From NCBI RefSeq assembly GCF_030272615.1, contig NC_081406.1, positions 214,678,997 through 214,742,996 on the forward strand: a stretch of DNA of 64,000 nt, written 5' to 3'. Position numbers and translations under genes: made by a program. The notes below the pieces were generated by a model that was given only the letters and a program-made list of their open reading frames with translations, was not told where the DNA came from and did not search any database. Below, in pieces: positions 44,244 through 56,394 of this stretch. The DNA comes from Cryptomeria japonica (Eukaryota > Streptophyta > Pinopsida > Cupressales > Cupressaceae). Position 1 is the stretch's first letter; each line of letters starts with the position of its first letter.

Positions 44244-44939
44244 ATGGCTTCCACATCACACTCTAGCTCTAGTACACCCATTGATTTAGTAGACTTCATT
44301 CAACAGAAGGCAAAATACAATGCCTTATCTCAGATACTCACTGGTGTTATAGTGGAGGAAGGCATTTTCGATTACATTGACTATAAATTTGAAGACTTAG
44401 GATTTCTTGTAATCCATTCCCAATTGATTTTGTTCTACAGGAAGGACAAGAAGATTAAACCAAAATTTAGCATCTTGGAAAAGAAGAAGCTTCACAATGC
44501 AGTCTATTTCCTTAAAGAGTTTTCAGATGATCACATCTACATCATTTTGATCAGAGTGAACGGTGATAAAATGTACTTAGAGAGGATGCATGACATCACA
44601 CAGGAAGCAATTCATGTCGTCACCAATTTTTGTAACGTTGGTGAAGTGCCAACCCTAAGGAAGATCAGCAAGATGGAAATGACCAAGCTCATAGGTTTAG
44701 TGAGCGACTCACAAGGAATGACTGTTAATTCCATCAAGGATGATCTAGTCAAATATGCATGTATGGTGATAGGATACTGGACATTCCATGCTAGTAGGAT
44801 CAACTCTGTCTATGTTGCAATGGTAAATGCTACCTACTGGATGATCATGGAAGATGCATCATTTGACTTATGCACCTGTATGCAAAGGCAACTTTTGGTG
44901 AACCTAAAATCAATTAAACACGACAATGCCTTGAGATTT
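44244..44939 (+). pseudogene. Gamma ORF2 copy 2, N-terminal 232 codons
   Basis: Open frame from ATG (TTTATCATGGCTTCC context) to the element E insertion, without stops. Core: YIDYKFEDLGFLVIHSQ, IILIRVNGDKMYLERMHDIT, GMTVNSIKDDLVKYACMVIG, RINSVYVAMVNATYWMIMED. It breaks after DNALRF; the frame continues at 51775 with KFGQLLVGLFFYFQG. The apparent C-terminal continuation past 44940 is LTR sequence. Confidence 0.85.
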
Positions 44940-46008
44940 TGTTGGATACAATTGTTTAATTGTGTATTGTCTTTGATGTTACACAAATGTCATATCAGTC
45001 TACCAAGCTCAGAATGTTCAGCAAGGCAGTTAGACAGAGTCTACCGAGTTCAGACGGTAAGGGAAGCAAGTTACAGAGTCTACCTAGCACTCCAGAATGC
45101 TATACCGAGTTCGCAGTCTTTACCGAGTTCAATCGGTCTTCGAAGAATATGTGAAGGAAAGTCAGTCTTTACCGAGTTCGCAGTACTTATCGAGTTCAGT
45201 CGGTTACCGAAGAATCAGCAGTGTTCACCGAGCATCAGTGAAATGTTTATGCAGCCAACCGAAGCAATATTTATTGAAACTTGTATATGTAGCCGACCTA
45301 TGTAATATTTATTGTAACTTGTAATTGGGCCGACTTGGTAACCTGAATGGTATATATGAGAGATCAAGTTGCGATTTCGAAGTGTGAGGAAGTGTGAGAA
45401 GTATGGAAATGTGAAGGAGCAAAAATGTACGAATTCTGATGAAGGATCAGTGATATCCTTGAGGTGCAGAAAAGATATATGTGATCAGTAAGGATCTATT
45501 GGCGCAGAACAGAGATCTGTATCAGCAAGATAAGTTGTATTTAATTCAGATCACTTCATTGTTGCTTTCTAACCATTGTAGCAGTGATACCGAAATCTCT
45601 TAACAAAGTTGGTCTAACAACCATTTTTGTAAATCCTCTGACAAGGTGACAATTCGGTTGAATTGTTCTTAAGACCTTTCACAAGGCCACTCCTAGCAGG
45701 GTCACACCTAACAGTGTGTTTTGTAACCTTTAACAGGGTTGGCTCCTAACAGGGCTCACTTCAGAAGAGTGAAAATCAGTAACTAGTTACATTGGTGGTT
45801 TTCCCAAAATTGGGTTTCCACGTTATATCTGGTGTTACTTGTGTTCATGTTATTTGTTTTATTCATGTTAATATTTAATGAACAATGATAAGTTAATTTA
45901 CCAAGTTTCAGCAGTTTATATTTAAGACATCTAAGGGACTTGTGGATTTATTTTTGGGGTAACTGATTCACCCCTCCCCTCTCAGTTACTCCATCCATAT
46001 TTCCAACA
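44940..46008 (+). repeat. 5' LTR of element E (1,069 bp)
   Basis: TGTTGGATACAATTG ... ATTTCCAACA. U3 is rich in ACCGAGTTC repeats. A TATA-like GGTATATATGAG is near 45349. The CCTCTGACAAGG and AACAGGGTTGGCTCC stretch follows in R/U5. Confidence 0.95.
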
Positions 46009-46010
46009 AT

Positions 46011-46022
46011 TGGTATCAGAGC
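46011..46022 (+). other. Primer-binding site of element E
   Basis: TGGTATCAGAGC, two bases after the LTR. Confidence 0.9.
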
Positions 46023-46070
46023 TTTCGGTGCTTGTAGGAAGGATTTCAAGGATCTAAGCTAAAGATCAAG

Positions 46071-49000
46071 ATGTCTTACAAGAGGGAAATTCCAAGGCTA
46101 AACAGAAATAACTTTTCAGCATGGCCAGGTCTCATGAGACTCCATTTGGCTTCCATTGGAGATACAGGATTGACACATCTTGACACAGAATATGTGACAC
46201 CCAGTGGTACACTAACTGCTGCTGATATTGCTGCAAAGAAGACTCATAACACCATGATGATAGACATTGCATTTACCCTAAGCTATGAAGAGTTTGATGA
46301 TGTCGAAGATTGCAAAAGTGCATTTGAAATGTGGAACAAGCTGAAAGATATCTATGGTGGTGATGACAATGTGAGAAGAACCAAAGCAGAAAGCTTGAGA
46401 GGACAGTTTGATCAATTAAAAATGAGTGAGGATGAAAATATTGCAAAATATGTTGAAAGAGTCAAAGCCAGTGTCAGTGCAATCAAAGCTTCTGGAGGTG
46501 ATATCTCAGAGGAAACAGTCATAAGCAAAGTTCTCAGAACATTACTATCCATTTATGCAATCAGAGTTTCTGCAATTCAGGAAAGAAGATGTGAAGCAAA
46601 TCATAAGATAAATTTAGAGGCCATAGTTGGAAGATTAACTGCATTTGAGTTAGACAACTATGACAACTATGTTCCAGCTTCCAAAAACATGGAATCAACA
46701 TTTGAGGCTAAGGTTTCACTCAAGGAGAAAGGCAAAAAGAAAAAGGAATCTCGGTCAGAAAGTGAAGATGAATCAAAACCAAGTTCAGACAGTGATCTTG
46801 AAATAATTGAAGCTCTTCTAGCAAGGAAATATTCCAAAGGCAGAGGAAAATACAGAGGCAAAGTTCCTCTAATCTGTTTTTCATGTGATGAAGTCGGTCA
46901 TATTGCTGCTAGATGCCCAAACAAGAAGAACAAAGATGAGAAGAAAGATCACAAATGGAATGGAAAAAAGGACTACAAATCATTCAAAGGTAAGAAAACA
47001 TGCTTTATGGCTAAGGATTCTGATAATAGTGAAGATGAAATTGTTTATATTGTTATAAGAGATGATTCTGATAATGATGAGGAAGATAAGATGGCACTTA
47101 TTTCTCATATAAGCAAAAATGATATTTGGATCATAGACAGTGGTTGCTCTCATCATATGACTGGTGATAAAACCAAGTTTGAACATTTTATAGACTATGA
47201 TGGAGGTAGTGTAAGGTTTGGTAATAATGAACCTCGCTACATAAAAGGAAGAGGTAGAATCCCTATAACCAAAGAACTTGTATTTGATGATGCCTACTAG
47301 GTTGAAGGTCTCAATCACAACTTGATGAGTGTGGCACAGCTACTTAATAGTGGACTCAAGGTGGAATTCATGCATGGAAAGGCCAAACTGCTAAATAATC
47401 AAGGAAAGCTGATTGGATCAGGCACTCAAACAAAAGGTAATTTGTTCCGACTTGAAACAAGTGAAAATTCATGTTTTATTGCTCAAGTTGAAGAAAGTTG
47501 GTTATGGAACAAAAGGTTATGTCATGTAAATTTTGATAACCTAGTGAAAATAAGTAAATTCAGAAAAGTAAGAGGTATTCCAGATATAAAGAAACCTGAG
47601 GTCAGTCTATGTAAGAATTGTCAAATTGGAAAGATGGGAAAGACTAGTTTCAAAAGCAAAAACTATCAATCTGAAGATATATTAGAAATTGTGCATACTG
47701 ATTTATGTGGACCCATAGGAACTGAAAGTTATACTGGAGAAAAGTTCTTCATTCTTTTTGTTGATGATTACTCAAGAATGATGACTGTCATGTATTTAAG
47801 GAACAAATCAGAAGCATTTGAAAAGTTCAAATGGTATTTGGCCAGAGTAGAAAAAGAAACAGGTAAAAGACTTAAATGTCTAAGGTCAGACAGAGGTGGT
47901 GAATTCATCTCTCATGAATTTAATAACTTTTGCATTGAAAGAGGAATCAAAAGACAAGTATCAGCCCCTAGAACTCCTGAGCAAAATGGAATAGCTAAAA
48001 GAAGGAACAGATCTATCATGGATTGTGTAAGAACCTTAATGATTGAAAAGAATATTGCTATCAAATACTGGAAGGAAGCTATCAGCACTGTTGTTCATAC
48101 CTTGAACCGAGTACAGCTGAAGAAGGACTCATTCAAAACCCCCTATGAATTATGGTATGGCTACAAACCTAATGTAAGTTACCTAAAAGTATTTGGAAGT
48201 AAATGTTACATTTTGAAAGAATCTAGAAAAGGAAAATTTGATGTGAAAGGTGATGAAGGTATATTCCTCGGATATTCTTGCAAGAGTAAAGCATATAGAT
48301 GTTTGAACTTGTCTACTCATAAAGTTATAGAAAGTGCACATGTGAAAGTTGATGAGTTTGCAGAAAGATCTGAAGAAGAAAGCAAAAGAGAACCAGAAGA
48401 TTGTAAAAGATTTGTGTCTATTGAACCTGATACAATACCAGATACATCTGCTAATCAAGAATCATCAGTAACCGAGTTACAGAAAGAGCAAACCGAGCCA
48501 GTATCTACCGAGTCTGATGAACCAGAACCAGTGTCTACCGAGTCTGAAGAAACCGAGCCAATATTTACCGAGCCGGACCAGCCAGTTGAAGAACAAGAGG
48601 ACAATGATGAAATTCATTCTAAAGGCAAGAAACCTATATTAGCCGAGTATGTTAGACGACATCACTCAGCAGATCAGATCATTGGAGACAAATCTGAAGG
48701 AACCATGACAAGAGGTAAGTTGAAAAGTACTTGTTTACTTGCTGATTTTGAACCTAGAAATGTCAAAGATGCATTGGGAAATGATAGTTGGATAGAGGCT
48801 ATGAAAGAAGAGATAGAACAGATAGAGAAAAACAAGACATGGACTCTTGTACCCAGACCTAAGGATAAAAATGTGATTGGAACTAAGTGGGTATTCAGAA
48901 ATAAATTGAATGAAGATGGCAAAGTTTCAAGAAACAAAGCAAGACTAGTATGCAAAAGATATGCTCAACAAGAAGGAATAGACTATGGAGAAACTTTTTC

Positions 49001-50288
49001 TCCTGTTGCAAGATTGGAAGGAGTCAGAACCTTACTTGCATATGCCGCCTACAAAGGATTCATAGTTTATCAGATGGATGTTAAATCTGCATTTCTTAAT
49101 GGTATATTGGATGAAGAGGTTTATATTGAACAACCTGAAGGTTTTGTTGATCCACAAAAGAAAGACATGGTCTGCAAATTACATAAAGCATTGTATGGTC
49201 TGAAACAAGCCCCTAGAGCATGGTATGAAAGATTGCATAACTATCTTATTCAGATTGGATTTCAAAGAACTAATGATAACAGTAGCTTGTATATCAAAGA
49301 AGGATCAGATAACAAAATTGTCTTAGCAGAAATATTTGTAGATGATACTATTTTCACAGGAAATGATGATCTTTGCAAAGAATTTTCAGTACAAATGAAT
49401 AAGGAATTTGAAATGTCTATGTTTGGTGAGATCAAATTCTTTGTTGGTCTTCAAATTCAACAGAACAAAAATGGTATCTACATTACACAATCAAAATACA
49501 TCAAAGAGATACTGAAAAAGTTCGGTATGGAAGATTGTAAACCAGTTGGAACTCCTATGTGTACTGGATTGAAGCTTACCAAGGAAGATGAATCACAAGA
49601 AGTAGATCAAACACTGTATAGATCTATGATTGGAAAGCTATAGTATGTTGTTCATACTAGGCCAGATATTGCTCTTGCAGTTGGTATTGTTGCAAGATTC
49701 TCAGCAAAACCAAGAGAAAGTCACATGACGGTAATCAAAAGAATAATGAGATATTTGAAAGGAACTGAAGAGTATGGATTATGGTACAAATTTGCAGGAA
49801 ATTTTGATTTGAAAGTATTTACTGATGCTGATTGGGTAGGAAACATTGATGACAGAAAAAGTACAAGTGGAGGAGCATTCTTTCTAGGAAAGAGATTGGT
49901 TTCCTGGACAAACAAAAAGCAGAACTGTATATCCCAATCTACAGCAGAGGCAGAATATGTTGCTGTAGCAGTAAATTGTTCAAATGTTGTTTGGTTTAAA
50001 CAGCTATTGGCAGGAATGAAAATGGAAATCAAAGAACCAATTGTTATGTTCTGTGATAATACAAGTGCAATTGACATGTCCAAGAATCCAGTGATGCATC
50101 CCAAAACCAAGCACATTGCAATAAAATATCATTTTGTCCGAGAATTGGTGCAGGACAAGGAGATCAAATTGGAATATATTCACACAAAGGAACAAATTGC
50201 TGACATATTCACAAAACCACTGGCTAAGGATGCATTCTTGTATCTAAGAGGTAAGTTAGGGGTCACTCCCCTATCTGAAATTCACTAA
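46071..50288 (+). pseudogene. gag-pol: Element E gag-pol polyprotein with two TAG stops
   Basis: One phase of 1,406 codons. Gag starts MSYKREIPRLNRNNFSAW; one knuckle CFSCDEVGHIAARC at residue 269. Protease WIIDSGCSHHMTGD near residue 356. Integrase zinc region LCHVNF ... CKNCQIGK from about 485; catalytic Asp 544 (HTDLCGP) and Asp 607 (RSDRGGEF), but the third acidic residue is Lys at 643 (GIAKRRNR, normally AER). RT has [25 protein letters not shown] and EIFVDDTIF (Asp 1091/1092). RNase H has YTDADWVG-type FTDADWVGNIDDRKST and AEYVAVAVNCS; it ends LGVTPLSEIH. The stops are at 47298-47300 (a Trp codon in element I) and 49641-49643 (a Gln codon there). Otherwise no lesion was seen. Confidence 0.95.
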
Positions 50289-50700
50289 AGAAAAGTTTTA
50301 GTGATGCATCAACTCATCCTAAGTGAAAAATCTACTAGTTGATGCAGTATAACTAGGAAAATATTGCATATGAATCAGTACAAAAGGTACATTATAACTC
50401 AGATGAAGTCTTATTGTCTTTGGCATGTGTTGTCAAAGAGGGAGAGTTTTACTATCATATCCTACTAAAATTTGAAAGAAAGTTCATTAAGATAAAGAGG
50501 GAGAGTTGTTTGATAAAGAGGGAGAGTTTTACCGTCCAAAGATGAAGTTACTTCATAGAGGGAGATTATTGAAAGAGGGAGTGTTCTCTATCCAAAGGGA
50601 AAGTTATGTTGGCATGTTGCTGTCATAAAAGAAAAGACCTGTTTTCAAATTTCATTCTGCTATGACATGTTGTGTTGCCATCAATGCCAAAGAGGGAGAT
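50289..50700 (+). other. Element E 3' untranslated region with repeated purine tracts
   Basis: No gene. AAAGAGGGAGAGTT-type tracts recur near 50435, 50495, 50516 and 50560; the last one (about 50689-50699, AAAGAGGGAGA) abuts the 3' LTR and is the likely plus-strand primer. Confidence 0.8.
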
Positions 50701-51769
50701 TGTTGGATACAATTGTTTAATTGTGTATTGTCTTTGATGTTACACAAATGTCATATCAGTCTATCGAGCTCAGAATGTTCGGCAAGGCAGTTAGACAGAG
50801 TCTACCGAGTTCAAACGGTAAGGGAAGCAAGTTACAGAGTCTACCTAGCACTCCAGAATGCTATACCGAGTTCGCAGTCTTTACCGAGTTCAGTCGGTCT
50901 TCGAAGAATATGTGAAGGAAAGTCAGTCTTTACCGAGTTCGCAGTACTTACCGAGTTCAGTCGGTTACCGAAGAATCAGCAGTGTTCACCGAGCATCAGT
51001 GAAATGTTTATGCAGCCAACCGAAGCAATATTTATTGAAACTTGTATATGTAGCCGACCTATGTAATATTTATTGTAACTTGTAATTGGGCCGACTTGGT
51101 AACCTGAATGGTATATATGAGAGATCAAGTTGCGATTTCGAAGTGTGAGGAAGTGTGAGAAGTATGGAAATGTGAAGGAGCAGAAATGTGCGAATTCTGA
51201 TGAAGGATCAGTGATATCCTTGAGGTGCAGAAAAGATATATGTGATCAGTAAGGATCTATTGGCGCAGAACAGAGATCTGTATCAGCAAGATAAGTTGTA
51301 TTTAATTCAGATCACTTCATTGTTGCTTTCTAACCATTGTAGCAGTGATACCGAAATCTCTTAACAGAGTTGGTCTAACAACCATTTTTGTAAATCCTCT
51401 GACAAGGTGACAATTCGGTTGAATTGTTCTTAAGACCTTTCACAAGGCCACTCCTAGCAGGGTCACACCTAATAGTGTGTTTTGTAACCTTTAACAGGGT
51501 TGGCTCCTAACAGGGCTCACTTCAGAAGAGTGAAAATCAGTAACTAGTTACATTGGTGGTTTTCCCAAAATTGAGTTTCCATGTTATATCTGGTGTTACT
51601 TGTGTTCATGTTATTTGTTTTATGCATGTTAATGTTTAATGAACAATGATAAGTTAATTTACCGAGTTTCAACAGTTTATATTTAAGACATCTAAGGGAC
51701 TTGTGGATTTATTTTTGTGGTAATTGATTCACCCCTCCCCTCTCAGTTACTCCATCCATATTTCCAACA
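50701..51769 (+). repeat. 3' LTR of element E (1,069 bp)
   Basis: Same length as the 5' copy and nearly identical; most differences are transitions. It ends ATTTCCAACA before the GATTT duplication. Short frames inside it duplicate those in the 5' LTR and are not genes. Confidence 0.95.
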
Positions 51770-51774
51770 GATTT

Positions 51775-54428
51775 AAGTTTGGACAACTATTGGTTGGTTT
51801 GTTCTTCTACTTCCAAGGTTACTTCCCAGGAATCAAAGATATTCAGTGGTCTGCCGACCAACCGGTTACAAAGCAAATCAAGGAAAGCCTTCAAGTGGTT
51901 GGAACCGGTTATCCAGAAGTTCTAAACAAATACTTTGATGAGTTCAGATGCATAATGAGCCAAAGAGTGAGAATATTAGGTGATATTTTCAAGAAATATG
52001 AAGATGACATCTTCTTCACCATCAAAGTTGATGAATGCATAATAGAGGTGGTTGAGCCTAGATAGGAAGAAGTGGAACTGATGGGATATGAGGTAATGTA
52101 TGACATGCTAGATGGATATGCCTCTACCCTGTTTGCCTCACCCCTTGATCCAAAGGTAAAGAGAACCGGCACCTATTTGGAAAGGGTTACACCGATTGAT
52201 GAGCCATCAGTAAAGAAGGGAAAGGCAGTGCCTTCAGTATCAGCACCGGTTACCACAACAAGTCCCAAAGTGACCAAGAGGTCACCAGCAAAGAAGAAAC
52301 TAGAAGCTACACCCGCCAAAGTCTTTGAGAGAAAGAGGAAGACAAAAGACACCACACTAAACTCAGAGGACACTGTGTCTGAAGAACAACCTAAGAAGAC
52401 TCGACAAACAAGGAAAAAGACAAAGAGTGAACCAACAACATCTGCACTGGTAAATATTGATATTTCCTCCTATAAACCTTTGACACATTGTCAAAGAACT
52501 ATTAAGAATATTAGAAGAAAAGTACTGGGTGATTTGAAAGAGTGCTTTGATGATTTTAATGATGATGAAAAGAAAGAAGTTGAACAGGAAGTCATCAATT
52601 ATTTATGTATTAATGACCGGTGGCCATCAAAAATTAAATTTGAGACACCTAATTCTTTGTATAATTCTTTAGATAACAAGTGGTGCATTGCCATAGAGAA
52701 GGAACAGGAAATAAGAGAGGAAGTATTTGCACAATACTTTCCTAATGTGCCTAAAACTAAACTTTATGTAGTAGTGGAAAGATATAAGGGCCTCTTCTTC
52801 ATGAGAAGAAGGAGACTCTTTTTGCTAGAAGGAAAAGTTCTTGAAGTGGTAAAAGATACCCACTCTCATGCCCAAGACGCTTTAAGGTTGCATCAAGTGG
52901 CTGAAGTCAACAGGAAAGCTAAGCAAGAACCGGAAACCAATAAACTGGATGAGGTATATGACAATGAAGGAGAACATGTCACTAATCAAATGAACCCTAT
53001 TGATGTTGATGCCTTGAATGGTGAAAATGTCACTCCAAGTAAACCATCAGAAGCGGCAGGATAGGAAAAACAAGACAAAGAAAAGGCTGCCAAGGAGCAA
53101 GCGAAGAAAGAGAAGAAGCAATAGGAAGGAGAAAAGAAGAAATAGGCAGAAGAAGAGAAAAAGAGAAAAGAGGAAGAAAAGAGAAAAGAGGAGGAGAAGA
53201 GGAAAAGAAAAGAAAAGAAGAGGAAGAAAAGAAACAAGAGGAAGAGAAGAAGAAGAAGGAAGAAGAAAAGAAAGAAGAAGAGAAATGACAGGAAGAAGAA
53301 AAGATAAAGGAAGAGGAGAAAATGAAGTAGGAAGAGGAGAAGAGAAAGGAAGAAGAGAAGAAGAAGCAGGAAGAGGAGAAGAGGAAGCAGAAAGAGGAGA
53401 AGAAGAAGCAGGAAGAGGAGAAGAGGAAGCAGGAAAAGGAGAAGAAGAAGAAGGATGAAGAAGAAAAGGAGCAGAAAGAAGAAGAGAAGAAGAAGGAAGA
53501 AGAGAAAAGAAAGCAAGAAACAGAGGAGCAAAAGAAGGCAGAAGAAGATAAGTTAAGAGCCAAAGAGAAGGAGGAAGCGACACAGAGCACATAGGTGGAG
53601 ACCCCAAAGGCAACCGATAGTCAAGCCAAATCAGCTAACATTACCAGTCCCATTAACCTCCAATCCACTAACAAATCAAAGCTTCTACAAAGCATTAAGC
53701 TTGCTCAAGAATGCCTAGAGGTGATAAGGAGGAAGAAGGAGAAAGACGTGATCCAAGCTGCAATGGACACTCTTACCGGTTCGATACCTGGTACCAACCT
53801 CCCCAGTACCGATTCCTCTCTGTCCCAACTAAAACTCTTATGCACAGTTGTGGAGGACCAGGTACAAAGCCTGGAAGAGGTTGCCGAAGCACATGCCAAG
53901 AAGGAGCATCAAAAGGCTTTGAACACTGCCTTGGTGAAAAGGTTACATGAGCTCCAGTCCAATCTGCAAAAGGCATAGAAGGACATCAAAGATGTAATGG
54001 ATGTGGGGAAATTGTTGCTCAGTAAGATATGTCTACCCCATCTATTCTGTGATGATGTGCTTGCCCAGAAAGACAAAATGCAAACTAATTTGCAGACATT
54101 CATAAGCACCTTCAAGACCCCATATGACTCCTTTACTGCTTATGGGAAAACCATTCACCGATTTCAACTTCAAGATGCTAGAATTGATTTGGAGATTAGC
54201 AACTGGACCAAGGATTTGCAAGAACTACAACTTGTTCTACTAAAAAGACTGCAAATACTTCAAAAGTGCTATCTCAATCTAGATGCCTTGACGGTTACTC
54301 AAGAGATGGGTACTTTGGATGCCATGGAGGAACAAGTATCCTAGATGCAAATAGAGAATGAGGTTGCTACTTCATTACTTGAGTCATGGTCCTTATCCAT
54401 GAAGCAATTTATGCAAGACTTTAAATAA
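51775..54428 (+). pseudogene. Gamma ORF2 copy 2, remainder
   Basis: Continues codon 233 after element E. QLLVGLFFYFQGYFPGIKD and KQIKESLQVVGTGYPEVLNK complete the core. TAG at 52063-52065 (EPR*EEVE) coincides with TAG at 9102 of copy 1. The next open stretch, 52072-53064, contains a Lys-rich linker and a helical block (RRKVLGDLKECFDDFNDDEK; KGLFFMRRRRLFLLEGKVLE). Lys/Glu repeats follow with a frameshift near 53205. The C-terminal helical part resumes at 53595 in a new phase (LLQSIKLAQECLEVIRRKKE) with stops at 53976 and 54342, and ends at TAA 54428. Function unknown. Confidence 0.8.
53065..53580 (+). repeat. Lys/Glu-coding polypurine tract, gamma copy 2
   Basis: About 515 bp almost entirely A/G on the plus strand, aligned with 10098-10560 of copy 1 but different in length and phase. 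Minus-strand Ser/Phe/Leu frames here are shadows. Confidence 0.85.
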
Positions 54429-54740
54429 GTTTTTGACAAGTTTCACTCTTTATTGTCATAAACATTTATTCAGCTAATAGAAACAGGGGTTATTCAGCTG
54501 TATTTTGTCATTGTTAGCAAAGGGGGAGAAGTATTAGTATTCTGGTATTTAAAATTTTGATGCATGCCTATGTATACTCATGTTTATCTCTGTAAGGAAG
54601 TAGTATACACATTTTTTCTGCAAAGGGATAATGTATATGCTTAGGGGGAGTATTTTTTGATTATGGCATATTTTTTTTGTAAAAACACTTAGACGTCAAA
54701 TTTTTTCCTAAGTGTTGCCATCAATGCCAAAGGGGGAGAT
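54429..54740 (+). other. Gamma copy 2 3' untranslated region and purine tract
   Basis: No gene. Purine tracts GCAAAGGGGGAGAAG (about 54517) and TTAGGGGGAG (about 54641) precede the terminal tract AAAGGGGGAGAT (54729-54740) that abuts the 3' LTR. Confidence 0.8.
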
Positions 54741-55278
54741 TGTTGGCACTTTTGATGATTTTGTTGTGATTGTCATTGATGGACACACACTTGCTATGAG
54801 AAAACTTTTTGAATGTATGAGTTATGCTCAACTGATATTTGTTTCAAACTAGTATTATGTTATAGTCTCTAGACTATCGGTGTCTTGTAGAAATTGTTTA
54901 CCGATCTCAAGTGGCATGAGGACTTCAAGTAGTTCGAGGATCTCAAGTGGAATGAAGCAAGGGAACTAGAAGTAGTAGTTATCATTTTCCCAGTCTTCAT
55001 TTCTGTCAACTGGTAATCTGTTAAACCGGTATTACTCTGAGTTACCAACCGGCAATAGGTAAAGTTGTATAAACCAGTTATTCTCTGTGATGAGTTACCA
55101 ACCGGTATATCTTTGTGATGAGTTACGATCCATTGACACTTTGATGGTGATTTTGTGCCATGTTACCAAATGTGTCTAGATACAATGAACCTAGAAACTT
55201 GCAATGTAATATTATTGGATCGACATGAAATCAGATTCCTTTTAAGGACATCATGTCTAGGGTTTCAAGATGTGTGTA
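54741..55278 (+). repeat. 3' LTR of gamma copy 2, first part
   Basis: TGTTGGCACTTTTGATG onward, matching the 5' LTR at 41302; interrupted by element F after GTGTA (55274-55278) and resumed at 62006. Confidence 0.9.
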
Positions 55279-56338
55279 TGTTGGTATTTTGGTATGGTTT
55301 TGTCATTGATGTCAACACCTACTAAAACACTAGCACTTTGGAGATCCAACAACATTCACCGGGAAGCAAGTAACTACTGCACAGTTACTGGTATATGGTT
55401 CACCAGTAGGATATAATGATCACCAGTACTTGAAATGATATGGAAGACTCTTGGTAATATCAAAGACATCGTGTGGACATCTTATCTTAATGAATTAATC
55501 ATTGGTATATTCATATTTTCATATTTGCTTTTACCGGCAAATAGGCCCAGGGTTACCTAAGGTTACACCGACAGGTTTATCTTTTCTAGATCAGCATGGC
55601 ATGCTATGGAAATGATTAATTATTGTTGTAAATGCATTAAGCCGACATGTTTAATCAGTTATTGCATCGGATATTATATTGTTTGTAAAATGTTTTATTG
55701 TAATATCTTGTAGAGCCGACCTACTATAATTGGTCTTAGGTTATGGTATAAAGGTAAGATCTTATTTGTAAGATCAAATGTGGAATGTGAAAAAGAATTG
55801 TGTGAAGGTATAAGCAAGATTAAGTAGAGCTATACATGCCGATATCATTTGAAGGTGAAGTTATCTTTTTGTGAAAGCATATCAACATTACACTGGTACT
55901 GAATCTAGGATATGAAGATGCTATTTTGTGCAATACATTCTTATTGGATTTAACCATCCAATTTTAGTTAGTGTGACTCCCATTTTGTGATTGAGTAGTG
56001 AGCTCTAGGCTGTTGGCCTTTCTGCGTGTGCAGACCCCATTTATGTACACTTACTATCTGCAGTAGTATCATCTGATTGTGGGTAAGGTTTCCCACTATG
56101 GTTTTTCCCCTTACAGGGTTTCCACGTACAAATATTGGTGTTATGTGTTGTGGATGACTTTGTGTTTATGTTTCATACATTAATCTTTACTGGTATAGCA
56201 ATTAACTTTTAACACTGTCTACCGACATACTTAACTAGTTTACCGGTATTAAGCATTAAGTTGGTTAAGTTGTTTTTGGTTTGAAATTAGTTGACAACTG
56301 ATTCACCCCCCCCTCTCAGTTTTCTCCAGGACCTAACA
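55279..56338 (+). repeat. 5' LTR of element F (1,060 bp)
   Basis: TGTTGGTATTTTGG ... GGACCTAACA. A TATA-like GGTATAAAGG is near 55745; GGCCTTTCTGCGTGTGCAG near 56017 is a variant of the shared LTR motif. Confidence 0.95.
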
Positions 56339-56340
56339 AT

Positions 56341-56352
56341 TGGTATTAGAGA
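56341..56352 (+). other. Primer-binding site of element F (degenerate)
   Basis: TGGTATTAGAGA has a C-to-T change and then diverges after GAG; the position relative to the LTR is normal. Confidence 0.7.
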
Positions 56353-56394
56353 AAGGTCCTCTTTTGTAGAAGTTTAACAACTTGAGGAGATCCA

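Larger units (their letters stand above)
44940..51769 (+). mobile_element. Element E: nearly intact Ty1/copia retrotransposon
   Basis: 6,830 bp, target duplication GATTT (44935-44939 and 51770-51774), two 1,069-bp LTRs differing at about 18 sites in my hand comparison (about 1.7%), exact primer site, and a gag-pol frame broken only by two TAG codons. It is the youngest-looking insertion here. It sits in ORF2 of gamma copy 2. Confidence 0.95.

Noticed and set aside
50662-51085. Short frames repeated at 44940-45324 that look like a conserved small protein
   Set aside because: They lie wholly within the two LTRs of element E; the identity reflects LTR duplication.
52986-53613. Minus-strand hydrophobic frames up to 188 codons
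   Set aside because: Same artefact as in gamma copy 1, opposite the purine tract of ORF2.
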